Source: Myxococcales bacterium
Lineage (GTDB): Bacteria > Myxococcota_A > Polyangia > Polyangiales > Polyangiaceae
Length of the DNA stretch: 45,724 bases
Direction of reading: 5' to 3'
NCBI GenBank assembly: GCA_025351875.1
Contig: JANXVA010000788.1
Span: forward strand, 1-45,724
Shown in pieces: positions 35,752-43,058 of the stretch. The notes beneath the pieces are model-generated. The model searched no databases. It was not told where the DNA came from and saw only the letters and a list, made by a program, of their open reading frames with translations. Position 1 is the first letter of the stretch; every line of letters begins with the position of its first letter. Both the position numbers and the translations under genes were made by a program.

Positions 35752-36947
35752 CCGCCATGAAGAAGCTGCGCGAGCCCGAGAACCTCCTCGTGCACGGCGA
35801 CAATCTGGTCGCACTCGCAAAGCTCAGGGCGCGGTTCGCGGGAAAGATCCGCTGCGTCTACCTCGACCCGCCGTTCAACACCGGGCGAACATTTGCACAA
35901 TACAACGATTCGCTCGGCACGCAGGAGTGGGTAGCGATGATGCGCCCGCGGCTCCTTGCGCTCGTGCCGCTCCTCGCGGAGGACGGCGCGGTCTTCGCGG
36001 AGATCGACGACACGCAGCTCGCGCACCTCTCGCTGCTGATGGACGAGGTGTTCGGCGCGAAGAACCGCATCAGCACCATCACCGTGGTGCGCAGCGCGAC
36101 CACCGGGCACAAGGCGATCAACGCCGGCCCGGTACACGTCTCGGACTTCATCCTCGCCTACGCGAAGGACAAGAAGCAGTGGCGCTACCGCCCGCAGGTC
36201 CGCACGCGTGACGGTCTCGACCCCGCGTACGGCACCTGGCTCGACGATCCCGACGCACCGCCCGCGAGGTGGTCGTTCCGCTCGCTGCGCACGGCGATCG
36301 CCGAGAAGCTCGGACATGCCTCATCGCGCGCCGCCGTCGCCGCGCTCGGCAAGGGCGCGTTCGACCGCCAGCTCGCGCTCCTCGCGCTCGCGAACGCGCG
36401 TCACGTGGTGAGGTTCGCGCAGCCGCGCTACGAGGCGATCGGCCGCGCGGCGCAGGCGATCGTCGACCGGTCGCGCGCCGAGCCTTCGCGCGTGCTCGTC
36501 CTCGAGCGCGAGGGTCGCTCGCCGTTCATCGTCCGCGCTGGCAATCGCATCCTCTTCCTCGGCGACAAGGTCCGCATCGTCCGAGGGCGTCCGGCGATCG
36601 TGGAGCCCCTCACCAACGTCTGGACCGACGTGCCGTTCCAGGGCATCGCGCGCGAGGGCGGCGTCGTTTTTTCGCGCAACAAGAAGCCCGAGCGCCTCGT
36701 CGCACGTGTGCTCGCCATGGCGACGGACCCGGGCGACTGGGTGCTGGACCCGTTCCTCGGCAGCGGTACGACCGCCGCGGTCGCGCACAAGATGAATCGC
36801 CGCTGGATCGGGATCGAGTCGGGCGACCACCTCGCGACGCTCGCGGAGCCGCGCCTCTCGCGCGTCGTCGCCGGCGAGGATGCGACGGGAATCAGCCTGG
36901 AGACGGGCTTCGTGGGCGGCGGTTCCTTCACCGTCATGGAGCTTTGA
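35748..36947 (+). CDS. Beta-class N6-adenine (or N4-cytosine) DNA methyltransferase, orphan
   Basis: From GTG 35748 (GTGA overlap with the UbiB-like stop) the protein has 399 residues; ATG 35757 would give 396. NLLVHGDNLVAL precedes the catalytic motif DPPFNTG (40-46), and the SAM-binding motif DPFLGSGTTAAVAHKMNRRW comes near the end (334 onward). This order, catalytic before SAM motif with the target-recognition region between, defines the beta class, shared by type III Mod subunits and Dam-like orphan enzymes. FNT after DPP is usual for adenine methylation. No restriction subunit (res, hsdR) is present within the window on either side. Recognition sequence is unknown. Confidence 0.92.
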   Translation: MTAMKKLREPENLLVHGDNLVALAKLRARFAGKIRCVYLDPPFNTGRTFAQYNDSLGTQEWVAMMRPRLLALVPLLAEDGAVFAEIDDTQLAHLSLLMDEVFGAKNRISTITVVRSATTGHKAINAGPVHVSDFILAYAKDKKQWRYRPQVRTRDGLDPAYGTWLDDPDAPPARWSFRSLRTAIAEKLGHASSRAAVAALGKGAFDRQLALLALANARHVVRFAQPRYEAIGRAAQAIVDRSRAEPSRVLVLEREGRSPFIVRAGNRILFLGDKVRIVRGRPAIVEPLTNVWTDVPFQGIAREGGVVFSRNKKPERLVARVLAMATDPGDWVLDPFLGSGTTAAVAHKMNRRWIGIESGDHLATLAEPRLSRVVAGEDATGISLETGFVGGGSFTVMEL

Positions 36948-39185
36948 TTGAGCGTTAAATCACTCTTTCCCTTCGTGCTCGCCGTGCTGGTCACAGGTTG
37001 CCCCAAGCGCGACGCGCCGGTCGTAACCGGCGGCAGCGACGCCGCGCCCATCGATGCCGCCTCCGACGCAGGCACGGCAGACGAGACCGACGGCGGCGAA
37101 GGTGGAACCCGGACCGAGCTCGCGGCCGCGCTGCCGTGGACCGAGGCGATCCGCGCCGACAAGTGGAAGGAGGCCGAGGAGTCGATGACGGCTCTCTCGG
37201 CAGGCGAGCAGAACAAGCCCGAGGTGCGGTTCGCTCGCGCGCGAGTGTCTCTGGCGCTCGGCAAGCACGCCGACGCCGTCGCACGACTCGACAAGCTCGA
37301 GAACGATCTGCCGCTCCTCCGCGACGCGATCGGCAAGGTCCGAGCGCAGGCCGCACTCGTGGCAGGTCCGTTCGACCGCGCCGCCGAGTGGTACGGGACC
37401 CGCTCCCAACCCTCGGCGTGGCTGGTGGCCGCCGAGGCATGGGAGAAGGCCGGCGAGCCGGCGCGTGCTCGCACGCTCTGCGACCGCGTGCTTGCCGTCG
37501 ACAAGAAGCCCCGCGCGCTCGAGGAGAAGACGAGGACGCTACGCATGCGCGTGATCCGCGCGAAGGACGGCGATGGCGCGGCCGTCGTCGATGCTCGATG
37601 GCTAGCGACGAACGCCCTCGACGACACGACGGCGAGCGCCGGCGCCGATCTCCTCGAGAAGCAGAAGCCCCCTGCCCCGCTGACCGCCGACGAGCTCATC
37701 GCGCGTGCCCACCTCCTCGCCGAGGCCGGGCGCTCGGACGATGCGCTCCGGGCCGTCGAACGCGCATCCGGCGCGCCGGGCAAGCCGGCATCGCCCACGG
37801 ACCTCTGCCACGCGCGCGCCGAGGCCTATTACAAGGCCCGAACGCGCTATCCCGAAGCCGCGCTCGCGTATCGCGCATGCGCCGCGCTCGGCGGTCCGCG
37901 TGCAGCAGAGGACACGTTCCTCTCCGCGCGCGCCTTCTCGCGCGCCGACCGCGACGGAGACGCGCTCCCCGCGTTTGCCTCCGTCATCCAGCGGAACCCG
38001 AAGACTACGTGGGCCGATCAGGCCGAGTTCCACGTCGCACGCGCGCACGCGCTCGCGGGTCGATGGAAAGAGGCCGCCCACGCGCTCGACGAGTACGTGA
38101 AGCACTTCCCCACCGGCCACGACAAGCGCGAGGCCGAGCGGTACCGCGCCATCTCTCACCTCATGGCACGCGACGACAAGATCGCGCGCAAGCTCCTCGA
38201 GGACCTCGCAGGTGGAACCGACGACTCGTTCTCGCAGGCGCGCTGGCAGAACCTCGCGGCGCTCGCGGCGCTGCGAGACGGCGATCGCATGCACGCCGTC
38301 GCGCGCTGGTCAGACGTCGCGCGCGCGAGGCCGCTCAGCTGGCCCGCGCTGGTCGCTCGTGCGCGCCTCACCGCCGCGAACGCGCCGCTCCCGCTCACGA
38401 TCGACCCGCCGGAGACGAGCAGCAAGCCCGAGCCGCTCGCGATCGAGCTGCCGCCCCCGGTCGACGTGCTGCATCGCATCGGTCTCGACGGCGATGCCGA
38501 GGAGGCGCTCCGGGAGCGCGAGTCGGTCGTCGTCGCGAACGCGGGTGGACGCGGGACGGAGGCGCTCTGCGGAGCCTACGCGCTGCTCGATCGCGGCAAG
38601 CGCCGCTACCAGATCTCGCTCCAGATCCCCGCGGCGATGCTCGCGAGCGCGCCCGGGCCGAAGAACCGCTGGGCGTGGGACTGCGCCTACCCGCGGCCTC
38701 ACAAGGGCAGCATCAAGAACCACGAGGCGACCTCGAAGCTCCCGCCCGATCTGCTCTGGGCCGTCATGCGTCAGGAGAGCGCGTTCGACGAGGAGGTCAT
38801 CTCACCGGCTCGCGCCGTCGGCTTGCTCCAGCTCATGCCGGAGACGGCCCGCGCGGTCGCGAGCGGCGCGAGCCTGCCGCATGAGGAGGGCTGGCTCGTC
38901 CGTCCGGACCACAATGTACAACTCGGTGCACTCTACATGCGTGAGCTGCTCGACAAGCTCCACGGCATCGTCCCGCTGGCCGTCGGCGCGTACAACGCCG
39001 GTCCTGAGGCCATCACCCGCTGGCAATCGCACGCCAAAGGCGAGACCTTGGACGTGTTCGTCGAGACCATCCCGTTCCTCGAAACGCGCGGCTATGTGGT
39101 CCGTGTCATGGGAAACATGGCTCGTTACGGCTACATGGAACGAGGCGAGCCGGGCGTACCCGCCGTGTCCCTCGACCTTAATTAG
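36948..39185 (+). CDS. Lytic transglycosylase (Slt-type) lipoprotein with helical superhelix
   Basis: The frame begins with TTG 36948 directly after the methyltransferase stop and gives 745 residues. A lipoprotein signal (SLFPFVLAVLVTGC) follows immediately, so a later start would lose it. An Asp/Ala/Gly spacer leads to a long helical TPR-like region (about 60-500), as in the ring of Slt70. The SLT domain (about 595-730) has LLWAVMRQESAFDEEVISPA with catalytic Glu610, then GLLQLMPETA, VQLGALYMRELLD and VGAYNAGPEAI. The enzyme cleaves the MurNAc-GlcNAc bond of peptidoglycan, leaving 1,6-anhydro ends, from the inner face of the outer membrane. It serves wall turnover. Confidence 0.94.
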   Translation: MSVKSLFPFVLAVLVTGCPKRDAPVVTGGSDAAPIDAASDAGTADETDGGEGGTRTELAAALPWTEAIRADKWKEAEESMTALSAGEQNKPEVRFARARVSLALGKHADAVARLDKLENDLPLLRDAIGKVRAQAALVAGPFDRAAEWYGTRSQPSAWLVAAEAWEKAGEPARARTLCDRVLAVDKKPRALEEKTRTLRMRVIRAKDGDGAAVVDARWLATNALDDTTASAGADLLEKQKPPAPLTADELIARAHLLAEAGRSDDALRAVERASGAPGKPASPTDLCHARAEAYYKARTRYPEAALAYRACAALGGPRAAEDTFLSARAFSRADRDGDALPAFASVIQRNPKTTWADQAEFHVARAHALAGRWKEAAHALDEYVKHFPTGHDKREAERYRAISHLMARDDKIARKLLEDLAGGTDDSFSQARWQNLAALAALRDGDRMHAVARWSDVARARPLSWPALVARARLTAANAPLPLTIDPPETSSKPEPLAIELPPPVDVLHRIGLDGDAEEALRERESVVVANAGGRGTEALCGAYALLDRGKRRYQISLQIPAAMLASAPGPKNRWAWDCAYPRPHKGSIKNHEATSKLPPDLLWAVMRQESAFDEEVISPARAVGLLQLMPETARAVASGASLPHEEGWLVRPDHNVQLGALYMRELLDKLHGIVPLAVGAYNAGPEAITRWQSHAKGETLDVFVETIPFLETRGYVVRVMGNMARYGYMERGEPGVPAVSLDLN

Positions 39186-39205
39186 GCTAGAGTGCGCCCC
39201 CCAAC

Positions 39206-40525
39206 GTGCTCGGGCTCTTCTTCGCTGCCGTCTTCATCGTTCTGAACGGCTTCTTCGTGGCGGCCGAGTTCGCGCTCGTCAAGATCAGCACGACGCTGGC
39301 GAACACCCAGAAGGCGCCTCGCGAGGACCCTCGCATCGAGCGCGCCCGCAAGGTGGTCTCGCGACTCGACAGGTACCTCTCGGTCACCCAGTTCGGCATC
39401 ACGCTCGCGAGCCTGGGCCTCGGCTGGATCGGTGAGCCCGCCGTCGAGTCGCAGGTCGACCGCGCCGCGCGCTTCCTCACGGGTCACGAGCCGGGCAAGA
39501 TCCTCCACTACGTCGTGGTCGTCGTGTCGTTCGCGATCCTCACGTTCGGTCACGTGCTCTTCGGTGAGCTCGTCCCGAAGCTGATCGCGATCCAGCGCTC
39601 CGAGCCCGTCGCGCTCGGGTCGGCGCGGCTCCTCCAGCTCATCTACATCGCCTTCCAGCCGCTCCTCTGGATCCTCGAGAAGGCCACCAAGCTCATTCTG
39701 CGGAGCATGGGAATGAGCTCCGACGCCGCGAGCGAGGGCTCGCTCTCCGAGGACGAGCTGATCGGCATCCTCGCAGCGAGCGCCGCACGCAGCCCCGGCG
39801 GAAAGAGCCGCGCCGATCTCTTCGAGCGCGTTGCCCGCTTTGCCAACCGCACCGCTCGCCACGCGATGGTACCGCGCGTCGACGTGTTCATGCTCCCGCT
39901 GGGTACGAGCGGCGAAGAGGCGGCCAAGCAGCTGCGCACGCACCAGTACTCGCGCGTCATCCTCACCAAGGAGAAGAGCGTCGACGAGGTCGCGGGCTAC
40001 CTCTACGCGAAGGACTTTCTCCTCGACCCGGACAACGTGAAGCTCCCGTCGCTCGAGACCGTGAAGCGCGACCTCCTCTTCGTGCCCGAGACCCAGAGCC
40101 TGCTCGATGTGCTCCGGGACATGCAAAAATCGCACATCCCGATCTCCGTCGTCGTCGACGAGTACGGCGGCACGAGCGGCATCGTCACGATGGAGGACCT
40201 CCTCGAGGAGATCGTCGGCGAGATCCGCGACGAGCTCGACGAGGAGCACGCCCGCATCGTCAAGGTCGCGAACGAGAGCAACGCGTGGGACGTCGACGCT
40301 CGCGCCACGATGGAGGAGCTCCGTCACCTCGGCATTCACATCGAGGACGAGGACGCCGCCGAGACGGTCGGTGTCGTCGTGCTCAACCACCTCGGGCGGA
40401 TCCCCCGCATCGGCGACAAGGTCGCGCTCGGGCCGGACGGCACCGCCGAGATCACGAGCGTGAGCCGCCGGCGAATCATCCGCGTGCGCATCCGTCTCCA
40501 GGGCGCACCGCTCTCGAAGCCGTGA
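39206..40525 (+). CDS. CorC/HlyC-family membrane protein (DUF21, CBS pair, transporter-associated domain)
   Basis: From GTG 39206 the protein has 439 residues. The DUF21/CNNM membrane domain (about 1-190) opens LFFAAVFIVLNGFFVAAEFA and has QFGITLASLGLGWIGEPA. Two CBS domains (about 215-345) include DVFMLPLGTSGEEAAK and SHIPISVVVDEYGGTSGIVT, which bind adenosine nucleotides. The CorC_HlyC domain closes the protein (about 355-435). These proteins are linked to magnesium or cobalt efflux and resistance to membrane damage. The hemolysin label is historical. The gene lies 20 bases after the transglycosylase stop and 25 before the RND-type gene, so a transcript with both is likely. Confidence 0.95.
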   Translation: MLGLFFAAVFIVLNGFFVAAEFALVKISTTLANTQKAPREDPRIERARKVVSRLDRYLSVTQFGITLASLGLGWIGEPAVESQVDRAARFLTGHEPGKILHYVVVVVSFAILTFGHVLFGELVPKLIAIQRSEPVALGSARLLQLIYIAFQPLLWILEKATKLILRSMGMSSDAASEGSLSEDELIGILAASAARSPGGKSRADLFERVARFANRTARHAMVPRVDVFMLPLGTSGEEAAKQLRTHQYSRVILTKEKSVDEVAGYLYAKDFLLDPDNVKLPSLETVKRDLLFVPETQSLLDVLRDMQKSHIPISVVVDEYGGTSGIVTMEDLLEEIVGEIRDELDEEHARIVKVANESNAWDVDARATMEELRHLGIHIEDEDAAETVGVVVLNHLGRIPRIGDKVALGPDGTAEITSVSRRRIIRVRIRLQGAPLSKP

Positions 40526-40550
40526 ACGCGGTGGCCGCGCGGAGAGAGCC

Positions 40551-42959
40551 ATGAGCTACGGGGTGCGCCTGATGCGGCTCCTTGCCGTCATCGTCACGGT
40601 GCTCTCGGTGGTGCTCGTCACGCGTCTCAAGCTCTCGACCGACCTCACCGAGCTGTTCCCGCGGACGGTCGAGGCAGAGACGCTCGCGCGCGTCACCCAC
40701 GTGTTCGGCGGTGGTGACGTCGCCCCCTTGCTCGTCCGCGGCGACGACCCCGCGGAGGTCGAGCGCGCCGCTCGCGAGGCGGCCACGGCGCTGCGCGCGT
40801 GCGCATCGGTGGCGCAGGTGATCGAGGAGATGCCCGCGCCCACCCCGAGGAGCGGCGAGGCTCCCGATCCGACGGCCGCCTGGCGCTTCGCCGGGCCCAT
40901 CGCGCGCGACGAGCTGGCTCGCGCCGTGACGCTCGAGGGCATGAAGAAGCGCCTACGCGACACGCGTGCACTTCTCCTCGCCCCCGGCGCAGGCGAGGTC
41001 GCCGACAGGCTCGCACGCGACCCGCTTCGACTCACCATGATCCCGTGGGAGGGGCGCGTAGAGATCGCCGCTGGCGCCCGGACGAGCGGCGGCGGCGCGT
41101 TCGTCGCGAAGGAAGGGCGGGCTCGGCTCCTCATCATCGAGCCGCGTGGCAAGGTCTTCGACTCGGGTGCCGCAGCGCGCTTCACGTCGGAAGCGGAGGC
41201 CGCGATCGACGGGGTGCGACGTGCGCATGCGAACGTCGTGCTCGCGCTCACGGGCGGCCACGTCATCGCGAAGCAGACCGAGGCGATGATGAAGGGGGAC
41301 CTCCAGAAGAGCGGCATCCTCTCCGGCATCCTCGCGTCGCTCGTGTTCGTCGCGACGTTCCGCCGTCCTCGCGCGCTCCTCGCGGTGCTCCCTCCCCTCG
41401 CCGCGGGGACGCTGTGGACCACGGCGCTCGCGGCGCTGATTTATCCACGGCTCTCGGCGATCGCGACGGCCTTCGCGGCGGTCGTCATCGGCGTCGGTGT
41501 CGATACCGGCGTGCACGTCTACGGACGCCTCCTCGCGGCGCGGCGGGAAGGCCGTTCGCCCAGCGAGGCCGCGACGATCGCTCGGAGCGAGACGTGGAAG
41601 CCCACGCTCGGCGCGGCCGTCGCGGCGGGTGCGGCGTTCGCTTGTCTGGGGCTCAGCGACATCGCAGGCATGCGTCAGCTCGGCGTTCTCTGCGCGTTCG
41701 GCGAGGTGCTCACGGCGGTGGCCATCCTTCTCGTCGTGCCCGAGATCGGAGCATGGCTCGAGCGCGGTCCTCCCCCGCGCGAGCTCCGGCTGCCGTTCGT
41801 TGCCGCGCTCACGGCGACGCGACCGCGGGCGCTCGCGGTGCTTGCGGCGGCGGCGGGTGCCCTCGCCCTCGCCCTCGCGTTCGGAGCGCCTACCATCGAT
41901 CACGGTGTGGTCGCGCTAGACGCGCGCGTCTTGCCCGCGGCAGGCGTCTACGACGAGATCTATGCGACGTTCGGCGGCACGCGCGGACAGCTGCTCGTCG
42001 TCTCCGCGGATGCCGACGAGTCGCGTGCACGCGCGCGCTCGGACGCGGTCGCCGAGGTCGCGGAGAAGCTCGCAGCCGACGACGTGATCGAAGGTTTCGA
42101 CGCGCTCGGCACCATCGCGCCTTCGCTCGCGGCGCAGCGCGCGCGCCTCGATCTTCGAAATGCCCTGGATTTACCGGCCAAACGCGCACTCCTGGCGAGG
42201 TCGCTCGCCGACGCGGGCTTCGCGCCGGAGGCGTTCGAATCGGCGCTCGACGCATTCGCTCACCCGACCGAGGTGATCACGGACATCTCCGCGAGTGACG
42301 ATCCCGCGCTCGCGTGGGTGAAGCGCAGGCACCTCGGGAAGGACGAACGCGGCACGCTCGCGGTGACATTCATCCGCCTGTCGAAGGATCCCGGCAAGGC
42401 GGCGCAGGCGCGCGCGTGGCTCCGCGCGGCCGACCCCGAGGCGGTGCAGACAGGCTTCGCGGATCTCGAGACCTCGCTCAAAGAGACCATGGCGCGCGAC
42501 CTGCCGCGCGTCCTCGCCGCGGCGATGGCGATGGTCGTGCTCGTGCTCGGAGTGTCGTTGCGGCGGGCAAGCGCGATCGCCCTTGCGGTGCTGGTGCTCG
42601 TCGTCGAAATCGCCATCGTGCTGCTGTTGTCGCGTCTGCTCGGCGTCCGCTGGCACGTGTACGACGCGCTCGTTCTCCCGGTGCTGCTCGGGATCACGCT
42701 GGACGAGGCGCTCTTTCTCCTCGAGGCGACGCGGCGCAAGGCGTCGGTGGAAGATGCGCTCGCCGAGCAGGCGCCGCTTGCGGCAGCGACCGCGCTGACC
42801 ACCGCGGCAGGCTTCGGCGCGCTGATCGTTTGTCGCTTCGGAGGGCTCGTCGATGTCGGCAAGGTCGGCGCACTTGGCTCGGTGGCGGGTCTGGTCTGCG
42901 CGCTCCTCGTGATCCCGGCGGGCTTCAGGCTCTGGATGTCGCGCGCGCCGAGAGCGTAG
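40551..42959 (+). CDS. MMPL/RND-superfamily exporter
   Basis: The protein has 802 residues from ATG 40551, with GGAGAGAG just upstream. It follows the two-fold RND plan: helix 1 at about 8-25, a periplasmic loop (about 30-245), a cluster of five helices (about 250-400) with GVGVDTGVHVYGRLL where RND pumps carry proton-relay acids, helix 7, a second large loop (about 440-645), and a final cluster with LGITLDEALFLLEATRR. Proton-driven export of lipids or hydrophobic compounds is the family role (MmpL, HpnN). No membrane-fusion protein or outer-membrane channel lies nearby, as is usual for MMPL types. The substrate is unknown. Confidence 0.9.
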   Translation: MSYGVRLMRLLAVIVTVLSVVLVTRLKLSTDLTELFPRTVEAETLARVTHVFGGGDVAPLLVRGDDPAEVERAAREAATALRACASVAQVIEEMPAPTPRSGEAPDPTAAWRFAGPIARDELARAVTLEGMKKRLRDTRALLLAPGAGEVADRLARDPLRLTMIPWEGRVEIAAGARTSGGGAFVAKEGRARLLIIEPRGKVFDSGAAARFTSEAEAAIDGVRRAHANVVLALTGGHVIAKQTEAMMKGDLQKSGILSGILASLVFVATFRRPRALLAVLPPLAAGTLWTTALAALIYPRLSAIATAFAAVVIGVGVDTGVHVYGRLLAARREGRSPSEAATIARSETWKPTLGAAVAAGAAFACLGLSDIAGMRQLGVLCAFGEVLTAVAILLVVPEIGAWLERGPPPRELRLPFVAALTATRPRALAVLAAAAGALALALAFGAPTIDHGVVALDARVLPAAGVYDEIYATFGGTRGQLLVVSADADESRARARSDAVAEVAEKLAADDVIEGFDALGTIAPSLAAQRARLDLRNALDLPAKRALLARSLADAGFAPEAFESALDAFAHPTEVITDISASDDPALAWVKRRHLGKDERGTLAVTFIRLSKDPGKAAQARAWLRAADPEAVQTGFADLETSLKETMARDLPRVLAAAMAMVVLVLGVSLRRASAIALAVLVLVVEIAIVLLLSRLLGVRWHVYDALVLPVLLGITLDEALFLLEATRRKASVEDALAEQAPLAAATALTTAAGFGALIVCRFGGLVDVGKVGALGSVAGLVCALLVIPAGFRLWMSRAPRA

Positions 42960-42961
42960 GC

Positions 42962-42985
42962 GCGTGGAGCTCGCGACGGCCACGC
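42962..42985 (+). terminator. Weak hairpin after the RND gene
   Basis: GCGTGG pairs with CCACGC around a 12-base loop three bases past the stop. No T-run follows, so this is only a candidate. Confidence 0.25.
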
Positions 42986-43058
42986 TCGCGCTTGTGGTTC
43001 ACCGCGCCGTGCCATTCGCGGGTTGCGACCGGGAGACGCTCCGCACTAGAAGAGGTGC

